DNA from: 3107 sp965216225
Lineage (GTDB): Bacteria; Pseudomonadota; Alphaproteobacteria; Rhodobacterales; Rhodobacteraceae
Direction: 5' to 3'
Length of the DNA: 52,199 nucleotides
Assembly (NCBI GenBank): GCA_965216225.1
Contig: CBDCFF010000008.1
Location: 1-52,199, forward strand
Position numbers and translations under genes: made by a program. Below the pieces are notes generated by a model. That model was not told the DNA's origin and did not search any database. It saw only the letters and a list, made by a program, of their open reading frames with translations. Shown piece by piece: positions 8,732 to 16,105 of this stretch. Numbering within the stretch: the first letter of the stretch is position 1; the number at the start of each line of letters is the position of its first letter.

Positions 8732-9331
8732 ATGCCGCATATCGACTACTATTTTGCAACGATCTCACCTTACACCTATCTGGCCGGAACCAGGCTGGAG
8801 GAGATTGCCGCAAGGCATGGCGCGTCTATCGCCTACAAACCGCTCGATATTGTCCAGCTCTTTGGCCGCACGGGCGGAACCGTCCCGAAAGACCGGCATC
8901 CCTCGCGGCAGGAATACCGCCTGCATGATCTGCGCCGGACGGCGGCAAAGCTCGGGCTGCCGCTGAATCCGAAACCTGCGCACTGGCCTGCCAACATGGC
9001 GCCAGGCTCCTGCGCCATCATCGCCGCGCAGAAGGCCGGCGGCGGCGATCCGGGCACGCTGGTCCGGGCGCTGACCACGGCCTGCTGGGCGGAAGAGAAG
9101 AACATTGCCGATGACATGGTGATCCGCGATTGCCTGTCGGCCGCGGGTTTCGATCCGGCGCTCGCCGATAGCGGGCTTCTGACCGGCGCGGAAATCTATG
9201 CCCGCAATCTGGAAGAGGCGGTATCGGCCGGGGCCTTCGGCGCCCCGTTCTATGTCGTGGATGGCGGCGAACGGTTCTGGGGGCAGGACCGGCTGGAGGA
9301 TATTGACCTGCATCTGTCAGGCAGACTCTGA
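8732..9331 (+). CDS. 2-hydroxychromene-2-carboxylate isomerase-like DsbA-family protein
   Basis: 199 residues of the thioredoxin/DsbA-like, GST-kappa-related fold. Known relatives isomerise 2-hydroxychromene-2-carboxylate in naphthalene breakdown using glutathione; the true substrate here is unknown. The N-terminus MPHIDYYFATISPYTYLAG carries the S-P-Y-T segment in the place of the DsbA CxxC. A C-terminal FGAPFYVVDGGERFWGQDRL block with the cis-Pro is typical. I prefer ATG 8732 over GTG 8726 because GGGA at 8720-8723 is 8 nt upstream of the ATG. The 3' end overlaps the convergent threonine aldolase gene by 15 nt. Confidence 0.85.
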   Translation: MPHIDYYFATISPYTYLAGTRLEEIAARHGASIAYKPLDIVQLFGRTGGTVPKDRHPSRQEYRLHDLRRTAAKLGLPLNPKPAHWPANMAPGSCAIIAAQKAGGGDPGTLVRALTTACWAEEKNIADDMVIRDCLSAAGFDPALADSGLLTGAEIYARNLEEAVSAGAFGAPFYVVDGGERFWGQDRLEDIDLHLSGRL

Positions 9332-10354
9332 ACCACCCCGCGCAACGCCGAGGAACGCATCAACCTCTTCCGGGCCTGCCGACCAGTCGCAGACCAGCCG
9401 AAGGCCCGCGTTGTCCGAGGTGCGGGGCTCGATCAGCCCGGCCCCCGCCAGCCGGGCGCGCATCCTGTCGGGCAGCCGGGCAAAGATCATGTTGGCCTGT
9501 GGCGCATAGTCGAAGCCGACGCCGCCAAGGCGCTTCAGGCCCAGGGCCAGCCGCTGCCCCGCCGCATTGGCCTGCATGGCCATCCCAAGCCAGAGCCCGT
9601 CCGTCAGCGCCGCATCCATCTGTGCCGCCAGATAGCGATGTTTGGAAAAAAGCTGCGCCCCGCGCTTGCGGCGCAGCGCCAGTTCCCAGTCATGCTTTGA
9701 ATCGAAGATCACGCAGGCCTCGACCCCCATCATGCCGTTCTTGGCGCCGCCGAAACTGACCGCGTCGATGCCCGCGCGCCAGCTCATTTCCGCCGGGCTG
9801 CACCCCAGCGCGGCAACCGCATTGGCAAACCGCGCGCCATCCATGTGGGTGGCCAGCCCATGCGCCCTGGCGACATCCGCCAGCGCCCGGATTTCGTCGA
9901 GACTATAGAGCGTCCCGCACTCCGTCACCTGGGTAAGGGACACCGCACCCGGCTGCGGACGATGCACATCTCCGGCCCCCTGCGCCGCGATGGCGCGTTC
10001 CACATCGTCGGGTCTGATCTTGCCGTCAGGCATCGGCAGGGGGCAAAGTTGCGCCCCGCCGCTGAAAAACTCGACCCCCGCACATTCATCGACACGGATG
10101 TGGGACAGTTCCCCGCAATAGATCACCTGCCAGGGCCGGCAAAGCGTTGACAGGATCAGGCCGTTCGCCGCCGATCCGGTGCCCACGAAACAGACCGAAG
10201 CCCCCGGCGCTTCGAACAGGTCGCGCAGTTTCCGTTCCGCCCGCCGGGTCAGGTCATCGGCACCGTAAGAGGCCACATGCCCTGCGTTCGCACGGGTCAG
10301 CGCCGCCATGATTGCCGGATGCACAGGGCCGCAATTATCGGAATGGAAACGCAT
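9317..10354 (-). CDS. Low-specificity L-threonine aldolase / beta-eliminating lyase family
   Basis: A PLP enzyme (fold type I, 345 residues) that splits L-threonine or allo-threonine to glycine and acetaldehyde. Motifs: the start MRFHSDNCGPVHPAIMAALT with the substrate-side YGADDLTRRAERKL, VCFVGTGSAANGLIL, THMDGARFANAVAAL (Asp that holds the PLP ring nitrogen), and the PLP lysine in SFGGAKNGMMGVEA. Its ATG overlaps the stop codon of the UPF0260 gene (TGATG), so it is probably translationally coupled as the last gene of maoC-ribF-UPF0260-aldolase. Alternative members of the same family act on other beta-hydroxy amino acids. Confidence 0.9.
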   Translation of the reverse strand: MRFHSDNCGPVHPAIMAALTRANAGHVASYGADDLTRRAERKLRDLFEAPGASVCFVGTGSAANGLILSTLCRPWQVIYCGELSHIRVDECAGVEFFSGGAQLCPLPMPDGKIRPDDVERAIAAQGAGDVHRPQPGAVSLTQVTECGTLYSLDEIRALADVARAHGLATHMDGARFANAVAALGCSPAEMSWRAGIDAVSFGGAKNGMMGVEACVIFDSKHDWELALRRKRGAQLFSKHRYLAAQMDAALTDGLWLGMAMQANAAGQRLALGLKRLGGVGFDYAPQANMIFARLPDRMRARLAGAGLIEPRTSDNAGLRLVCDWSAGPEEVDAFLGVARGGSESA

Positions 10355-10818
10355 CAGACGGGCTCATCCGTTATGTGGTCTTCCCACTCTTCTTCCGGCA
10401 CGTCGTATTCGGGAATGGTCCTGCCCTTCACCGAGCGTCCCGCCCTGTGTACCGAATCCGGGTCGCCAGAGACCAGCGGATGCCAGTCATGCAGCGGCTT
10501 GCCTTCGTGCAGCAGGCGGTAGGCGCAGCTTGCGGGCATGAAATAGGCGACCTTTGCCATCGTGCCGGGGGTCAGCACGATGCAGTCCGGCACGAACCGC
10601 CTGCGGTTTTCATACTGGCTGCACCGGCAGGTTTCATCATCCAGCAGACGGCAGGCAAGGCGGGTAAAGACCACTTTCCCGCTTTTCTCATCCTCCAGCT
10701 TGTTCAGGCAGCATTTTCCGCAGCCGTCACAAAGCGCCTCCCATTCCGCCCCGGTCAGTTTGTCGAGCGCGTGGCGTTCCCAGAACCGGGGGCGCAGCCC
10801 GGACGTGAAAAAGGTCAT
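10354..10818 (-). CDS. UPF0260 / YcgN-like cysteine-cluster protein
   Basis: 154 residues. The family is recognised by a zinc- or iron-binding type cysteine cluster, seen here as LCDGCGKCCLNKLED and RLACRLLDDETCRCSQYENR, then VPDCIVLTPG and SCAYRLLHEGKPLHDWHPLV. The biochemical role of the family is not established. The ATG at 10818 overlaps the ribF stop codon as ATGA, and the stop overlaps the next start, so it is tightly coupled between ribF and the threonine aldolase gene. Confidence 0.88.
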   Translation of the reverse strand: MTFFTSGLRPRFWERHALDKLTGAEWEALCDGCGKCCLNKLEDEKSGKVVFTRLACRLLDDETCRCSQYENRRRFVPDCIVLTPGTMAKVAYFMPASCAYRLLHEGKPLHDWHPLVSGDPDSVHRAGRSVKGRTIPEYDVPEEEWEDHITDEPV

Positions 10819-11756
10819 TCCGCCACCATCAGTATCCCGCGCGCCCTGGCGCAATCGGCGGCCATCTGCGCGATGAGCGCTTCGGAGGTGTCGAACCTTT
10901 CTTCGGGGCGCAGAAATTCCACAAGGCCCACAGACAGATACGCCCCGTAAAGGTCGCCCTGGAAATCAAGGATATGGGTTTCCAGATTGGGCCGGTTTTC
11001 CCCGAACATCGGGCGGGCGCCGATGCTGGCGGCGCCATCGTGGCTGCCCTGATGCGGGCCGCTCAGCACATCGACCCTGACCGCGTAGACGCCAAGGCGC
11101 GGCGGGTGCAGCCCTTCGACGGACATGTTCGCCGTTGCAAAGCCCAGTTCCCGCCCGCGCCGGTCGCCATGGATCACCGCGCCCTCGATCCGGTGCCAGT
11201 GGCCCAGCATCCTTGCGGCCTCGCGCGGGCGGCCATCGGTCAGCGCGTTGCGGATGTTGGTCGAGGAAAACTCCCCCTTCGGATCCTTTACCAGCGGCGC
11301 CAGCGTAACGCCAAAGCCGAATTCCCCGCCAAGGGCGCGCAGGTCTTCGGCACTTCCCTTGCGGCCCTTGCCGAAACGGAAATCCGCCCCGACAACCACA
11401 TGTTTCAGGCCCAGCGACCCGTGAATCACGTCGCCGGCGAATTCCCGTGCGGAAAGACCGGACAGCGCGTCGTTGAAGCAGAGTTCATAAAGCCGCTCCA
11501 CCCCCAGCTTTTGCAGCCGGTGCGCCCGCGCACCGGCGTTCATCAGGCGGAAAGGCGGGGCGCATGGGGCGAAGAATTCGCGTGGATGCGGCTCGAACGT
11601 CATGACGCCCGGCGGGCAGTTCAGAATCCGGGCCTGCGCCCGGGCGATGTCGATCACCGCCTGATGGCCAAGATGCACACCGTCGAAATTTCCGATCGCG
11701 ACACTGGCGCCGCGATCCATGTCTTCGATGAAATCCGTATCCCGCACGATCCGCAT
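10815..11756 (-). CDS. ribF: Bifunctional riboflavin kinase / FAD synthetase
   Basis: Converts riboflavin to FMN and FMN to FAD in the cytosol. 313 residues, the usual length. The N-terminal nucleotidyltransferase domain has VAIGNFDGVHLGHQAVIDIA (HxGH-like nucleotide site) and SSTNIRNAL (residues about 175-183, the ISSTxIR motif). The C-terminal flavokinase domain has HRIEGAVIHGDRRGRELGFATANM and a terminal helix. Start ATG 11756; the stop is shared with the next start. It is separated from maoC by 39 nt and is probably in the same transcript. Confidence 0.96.
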   Translation of the reverse strand: MRIVRDTDFIEDMDRGASVAIGNFDGVHLGHQAVIDIARAQARILNCPPGVMTFEPHPREFFAPCAPPFRLMNAGARAHRLQKLGVERLYELCFNDALSGLSAREFAGDVIHGSLGLKHVVVGADFRFGKGRKGSAEDLRALGGEFGFGVTLAPLVKDPKGEFSSTNIRNALTDGRPREAARMLGHWHRIEGAVIHGDRRGRELGFATANMSVEGLHPPRLGVYAVRVDVLSGPHQGSHDGAASIGARPMFGENRPNLETHILDFQGDLYGAYLSVGLVEFLRPEERFDTSEALIAQMAADCARARGILMVAE

Positions 11757-11795
11757 GAAACCGATCTAGCCGCCCGCGTGGACCGGCGCAAGGCG

Positions 11796-12239
11796 TCAGT
11801 CGAACTTGCGGCTTGGGGCCAGCACGTTTGCCTCGCCCTTCAGCACCACGATGTCACCGACGGCGCAATGGGTCTCCAGCCTTACCCGGCGTCTGGCGTA
11901 ATCGATTCCGGTCACTTCAACCTCGGCCCGGACCACATCGCCGGGGCGCACGGGGGCCATGAATTTCAGTGTCTGGCCCAGATAGACGGTGCCATGGCCG
12001 GGCAGTTGCTCTCCGATGACGGCGGAAATCAGACCGGCGGTCAGCATACCATGGGCGATGCGCCCCTGAAAGATCGTGTCATGGGCGTAATCATCATCCA
12101 GATGCACCGGATTCCGGTCGCTCGAAACCTCGGCGAACATCTCGATGTCCCTGTCCGTCACCTCCTTGCGAAGATGGCGGCGCATCCCGATTTCAAGATC
12201 CTCGATGCAGATCGTTCCGCGTGGCGTGTTGTCGGGCAT
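11796..12239 (-). CDS. MaoC-like hot-dog-fold dehydratase
   Basis: 147 residues, (R)-specific enoyl-CoA hydratase type (PhaJ/MaoC). The hydratase motif is in VSSDRNPVHLDDDYAHDTIF with the catalytic Asp/His pair, followed by GRIAHGMLTAGLISAVIGEQ and the LGQTLKFMAPVRPGD strand. It would hydrate enoyl-CoA thioesters; the true substrate is unknown. Its upstream 100 nt end at the IS630 composite at 12343, which separates it from the HAD gene that appears to have been its direct upstream neighbour on the same strand. Confidence 0.88.
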   Translation of the reverse strand: MPDNTPRGTICIEDLEIGMRRHLRKEVTDRDIEMFAEVSSDRNPVHLDDDYAHDTIFQGRIAHGMLTAGLISAVIGEQLPGHGTVYLGQTLKFMAPVRPGDVVRAEVEVTGIDYARRRVRLETHCAVGDIVVLKGEANVLAPSRKFD

Positions 12240-12417
12240 CCCGCCTCTCCGGCATTCATGCGGGTAATAATTGCATCCATTCGGACCATATTTCGCAACA
12301 TCATTGCTTTGCAGTTGCGGAAAGTCAAGCGTTATCCCCTGCTAGAGCGGTTCATCATTTGTTTGAATCTCGGGATTCCGTTTTTCGTTGAATTGTGATT
12401 CAAACTGCGTGCCGGGA

Positions 12418-12425
12418 CTGGAGGC
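12418..12425. repeat. Target-site duplication (left) of IS256 copy 3 in IS630-A
   Basis: CTGGAGGC at 12418-12425 recurs at 15138-15145. The uninterrupted IS630 copy at 43502-43509 has this sequence once in the same context (GGGACTGGAGGCCGGCATGC), which proves the IS256 arrival was a secondary insertion. Confidence 0.9.
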
Positions 12426-12897
12426 GAGTTATAGCCGAAAGTTGGTGATGGCGCTGATTGGCGGCATATCATGGCGTTGTTCACGCGGCGCAATTCTCAG
12501 CAGAGAAAAAGGATATGCCACATGACGAAGTCTACCATCACGCCGTTGCCCGGTCCATCGGGATTTTCGTCTGACCCGCTGACCGACATCCTGCAAACCG
12601 GCGCGCGCCAACTGCTCAAACAGGCGGTGGAAGCGGAATTGGCCACGCTCCTCGCCGCCCATGCCCGCGAGGTGACGGACGACGGCCGTGCGCGGCTGGT
12701 GCGCCATGGTCATCTGCCCGAGCGCGAGGTTATGACCGGCATCGGCCCGATAGCAGTGAAGGCGCCGCGGGTGCGGGACCGGGGCAATGTGGACGAAAAG
12801 ATCCGTTTCGCCTCGTCGATCTTGCCGCCCTGGCTGCGCAAGACCAGATCGATTGAGGAACTGCTGCCGTGGCCCTATCTCAAGATATCTGTCTTGG

Positions 12898-13813
12898 TCA
12901 AGGTTTGATTTTGGACCACTGGCGGTTTTCGCGGATCAAGGTATTTGCGAGGATGATGAGCTTGCGCATGATTGCCACAAGAGCGACCTTGGCTTTCCTG
13001 CCCTTTTGACGCAAAGCCTTGTAGACGCAGGTGAGTTGGGAATTGCAGCGCGCTGCGACGAGGGCGGGCATGTAGAGCGCCTGGCGAAGCCCGGCTCGTC
13101 CGCCTCCGATTTTCGCTCTGGCTGTCCATTTGCCGGACTTGCGCACGAAGGGAGCCAGGCCCGCAAGCGCGGCGGCCTGCTTGGGCGTCAAGGTTCCGAT
13201 CTCCGGCATTTCGATGAGTATTGCGACGGCAGGGGATCGACCGCAGGATCTCGAACTGTCTGGCAAGCTTTGCATCCTCGCGGATACGCTTCTTCAACTC
13301 GGCATCGAGTTGGGCAAGTTGCTTTGCAATCTGGCGCATCCTGGTTTTCAGTTGCGCCTTGACGAGTGTGTTGCGCGCACCGCAGAGCCGGTTCCGGCAG
13401 GCAGTCTGGTCCTTGATGAGAGCGCTCCGGGCGACATGCACCTCCCGCAGATCGTTCATGGGTTCATCGCGCAACGGTGAAGCCTTCAGGTCAAGCATCG
13501 CCCCCATGCGGGCCAGCAGTTCCGCATCGATCCGGTCAGTTTTGGCGGACTGGCCGACCGCTTCGGCGAAGCGGCGGGCGCGTTCGGGGTTCACCTTGAC
13601 CATGGCGTGAGCCGTCTTTGAAAGGCGGGCCTCCAGATCGCGATGATAGCGTCCTGTAGGCTCGTAGACGACGCGGCAGCACTGCGGGCCGATCCAGTTC
13701 TTCAGCGTCTTCAGTCCTGTCCGGTCGTTGGTGAAGCGTTTCGCCTTGCCATCGCTCAGGCGATGGGTGTCGAGATGATCTTTCGAGATGTCGATGCCGA
13801 TGGTATCATTCAT
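12898..13813 (-). pseudogene. IS110-family DEDD transposase, with a frameshift
   Basis: Starts at ATG 13813. The N-terminal DEDD domain shows MNDTIGIDISKDHLDTHRLS, VVYEPTGRYHRDLEARL and SAKTDRIDAELLARMG, with the expected Asp/Glu residues. The C-terminal Transposase_20 domain should start at FEILRSIPG, but after RSIPC the frame changes near 13225-13240. The correct continuation VAILIEMPEIGTLTPKQAAA to SKIKP lies in another frame and ends at TGA 12898-12900. A few bases coding for the usual GxGP turn seem to be lost. The element is therefore probably immobile now unless helped in trans, although it must have moved here earlier or the damage arose after insertion. Confidence 0.88.
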
Positions 13814-14036
13814 GACCTTTTCGTCTCCCGTTCCTGTCATACGAGGCAGGGGTGTTCCCTCCTCCACTATCTGTTCGGGTTCATCAAAAGGGCGGGGGTG
13901 ATCCATCTTGAGAACGGTCCTCAAAGACCAGGGCATCATCGATCCATCCCCCGCCACCCCTCGGGCCGCTGCAGCGGCCCGAGGGGTGGCATCCGTATCG
14001 CACGGATACGAATGCCTGGGAAATCCAATAGACAAG
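13814..14036 (-). ncRNA. Predicted IS110 bridge RNA (target loop and candidate donor loop)
   Basis: This is the non-coding leader of the IS110 element, in the place where the IS621 bridge RNA is known to be encoded. Reading the minus strand 5' to 3': a hairpin CGTATC/GATACG (13994-14010 region), a perfect 38-bp palindrome (13953-13990), then an internal loop closed outside by GGCGGGGG/CCCCCGCC (13955-13948 with 13898-13891) and inside by GGUC/GACC (13929-13926 with 13919-13916). The 5' side of the loop holds AUGCCCU and the 3' side UCUCAAG. These are the left and right target guides for ATGCC-CT-TGAGA, the actual insertion site. Next comes a second stem, GAGG-AGGG/CCCU-CCUC (13864-13843 region), flanked by ACAGAUA (13874-13868), identical to the element's right end, and GACAGG (13838-13833), which can pair with the left end CTTGTC using one G-T pair. 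The guide matches are seen; the RNA itself is inferred. Confidence 0.7.
13953..13990. repeat. Perfect 38-bp palindrome in the IS110 leader
   Basis: Every base from 13953 to 13990 pairs with its mirror around the centre 13971/13972 (CTG|CAG core, outer arms GCCACCCCTCGGG and its complement). A hairpin this strong at the 5' end of the predicted bridge RNA may stabilise it or protect its end. It overlaps by 3 nt the outer stem of the target loop, so the two may compete. Confidence 0.9.
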
Positions 14037-14955
14037 GGCATTTCCACGGGCGACTTCCAGGAGGCTCTTGGGGCGCTGTTGGGGCCGAACGCGGCAGGGC
14101 TTTCATCGAGCACCATCTCGCGATTGAAAGCGGACTGGGGGGCGGAGTATGAACGCTGGCAGCGCCGCGATCTCAGCGCCCGGCGTTTCGTCTATGTCTG
14201 GGCCGATGGTGTCTATTTCCAACCGCGTATGGAAGAGCAGAAACAATGCGTTCTGGTGCTGATCGGCGCGGATGAGTGGGGCCGCAAGGAGGTTCTGGGG
14301 CTCACCGACGGCTACCGTGAAAGCACGCAGAGTTGGCGCGAGTTGCTGCTCGATCTCAAGCGTCGCGGGCTGTCCCACGCCCCCGATCTGGCCATTGGCG
14401 ACGGCGCCTTGGGGTTCTGGGCGGCGCTGCGCGAAGTCTTCGGCAGCACCCGGGAACAACGGTGCTGGGTTCACAAGACCGGAAACGTTCTCAACGCCAT
14501 GCCCAAATCGGTGCAGGCCAAAGCCAAGGGCCACCTGCATGATATCTGGCAGGCGGAAACGAAGACCGAAGCCGGGGCCGCCTTCGATTTCTTCGTGGAA
14601 ACCTACGGCGCGAAATATGACAAGGCGGTTGGGAAACTGACCAAAGACCGGGCTGTGCTGCTCTCCTTCTACGGCTTCCCTGCTGAGCACTGGAAGCACA
14701 TCCGAACCACGAACCCGATCGAGAGCACCTTCGCCACCGTCCGCCACCGCACCGGCAAAACCAAAGGCTGCCTGAGCCGCAAGACCGGGTTGGCCATGGC
14801 ATTCAAGCTGATGATGTCAGCGCAGGCCAAGTGGCGAAAGCTCGACGGCGCCAACCGCATGCCAGAGATCATTGAAGGGGTTGAGTTCACAGACGGGATC
14901 AAGCAAATTCAAAACGCCGCCTGATCACACCATCACCAACTTTCGGGCATAGCTC

Positions 14956-15137
14956 GAGCCGCAAGACCGGGTTGGCCATGGCATTCAAGCTGATGATGTC
15001 AGCGCAAGGAAAATGGCGAAAGCTCGACGGCGCCAACCGCATGCCAGAGATCATTGAAGGGGTTGAGTTCAGAGACGGGATCAAGCAAATTCACCACGCC
15101 GCCTGATCACACCATCACCAACTTTCGGGCATAGCTC
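14956..15137 (+). repeat. Tandem duplicate of the IS256 3' end
   Basis: 182 bp that repeat the last part of the element (from CGCAAGACCGGGTTGGCC to ATAGCTC) directly after the right end of copy 3. It is not an exact copy of the neighbouring tail: it has AAGGAAAATGG where copy 3 has AGGCCAAGTGG, and it ends FRDGIKQIHHAA as in copies 1 and 2. It therefore probably came from another IS256 copy by recombination rather than simple slippage. Confidence 0.9.
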
Positions 15138-15145
15138 CTGGAGGC
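15138..15145. repeat. Target-site duplication (right) of IS256 copy 3
   Basis: CTGGAGGC, matching 12418-12425. It lies after the duplicated tail (14956-15137), not after the first right end, so the tail duplication is inside the inserted unit. Confidence 0.88.
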
Positions 15146-15153
15146 CGGCATGC

Positions 15154-16099
15154 ATGGTAAAACCCTATTCGAATGATCTTCGGGAGCGTGCAGTAGCAGC
15201 TGTTGTTTCCGGCGAGACGGCACGTGTTGTGGCTGCCCGTTTCTCGGTGGCTGTTTCTTCGGTGATCAAGTGGCGCCAGCGATATCGCGAGACTGGCAGC
15301 GTGGCGCCTGGCAAGATGGGTGGCCACCGCAGGATTATCCTTGAACCCCACCGTGATTTTATCCTGGAGCAGATCAACCGCACGCCGCACCTGACGCTGC
15401 ATGGTCTGAAAGACATGCTGGCGAAGCGGGGCGTCAAGGTGTCCCACAATGCGGTCTGGCACTTCATGCGCCGCGAGGGGCTGAGCTTCAAAAAAAAACA
15501 CTGCTCGCCCTTGAGCGGGCCCGAGCCGATGTGGCCCGCCGGCGAAAGCGCTGGAAGGGGGTCATGCGTCAACTCGATCCGCGCAAGCTGGTCTTCATTG
15601 ATGAAACCCGGATCAGGACCAACATGGCTCCGCTGCGCGGCCGGGGACCAAAAGGCGCCTGCACGGCTTTGCGCCCCATGGCCACTGGAACACCATGACG
15701 TTCATTGCTGCCTTGCGCTGCGATCAATTGACGGCGCCCTGTGTCCTTGACGGCCCGATCAACGGGCAGTCCTTCCGCGCCTGTATCGATCAACTGCTTG
15801 TCCCTGCACAAAAGCCCGGCGATATCGTCATCATGGACAACCTCGGCTGCCATAAATCGAAAGCCGTGCGCGATGCCATCAGGGCGGCAGGCGCGCGGTT
15901 GTGGTTCCTGCCACCATACTCGCCAGACCTGAACCCGATCGAGCAGACATTCGCCAAGATCAAACACTGGATGCGGATGGCTCGGAAACGAACCAGTGAA
16001 GAGGCCTGACGATACGTTGGACGCCTCGTCGGATCAATCACACAACAGGAATGCCAAAACTACCTCGAAAACACAGGCTATGGGGCAGTCAAAATGTGA
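15154..16099 (+). pseudogene. IS630-family transposase, element A, decayed
   Basis: ATG 15154 (MVKPYSNDLRERAVAAVVSG) opens the helix-turn-helix half, which ends at a run of nine A at 15490-15498 (SFKKK), the place where this group shifts frame to reach the DDE half. Compared with the copy at 43518-44467, this one has lost 4 nt near 15653 (GGCGCCTGC for GGCAAACGCCTGC) and has TGA in place of TGG at 16007-16009. It also has DETRIRT for DETWIKT and GRG for GWG. It is inactive. Confidence 0.9.
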
Positions 16100-16105
16100 A
16101 GGACT

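Larger units (their letters stand above)
12885..14036 (-). mobile_element. IS110-family element (about 1152 bp) with predicted bridge RNA
   Basis: The element occupies 12885-14036 between CTCAAG and GGCATTTCC of the IS256 gene. Both junctions read AG on the plus strand (CT on the minus strand), so the limits can slide by 2 nt and only a CT core is shared, as known for IS110 elements, which leave no classical duplication. There are no terminal inverted repeats. In element orientation (minus strand) it has a 223-nt 5' non-coding leader, then the transposase gene, then 13 nt to the right end. Confidence 0.9.
12522..14924 (+). pseudogene. IS256 transposase copy 3, split in two by IS110
   Basis: The 5' piece 12522-12884 (363 nt) and the 3' piece 14037-14924 (888 nt) sum to 1251 nt, exactly the length of the intact gene at 5633-6883, and the frame is preserved across the junction (LPWPYLK then GISTGDFQEAL). 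Excision of the IS110 would therefore restore an open gene. The C-terminus reads FTDGIKQIQNAA where the other copies read FRDGIKQIHHAA. Confidence 0.93.
12426..14955 (+). mobile_element. IS256-family element, copy 3, interrupted by IS110
   Basis: The left end GAGTTATAGCCGAAAGTTGG begins at 12426 and the right end finishes with ATAGCTC at 14955. Without the IS110 at 12885-14036 it is the same length as copy 2. The 5' part differs from copies 1 and 2 at several bases (GIGPIAVKAPRVRD instead of GIGPVPVKVPRMRD), so it is a distinct allele. A second partial right end follows at 14956-15137 before the target duplication. Confidence 0.92.

Noticed and set aside
10974..12398. 474-codon open frame opposite ribF and maoC
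   Set aside because: Composition of an antisense shadow; both opposite genes have clear catalytic motifs.
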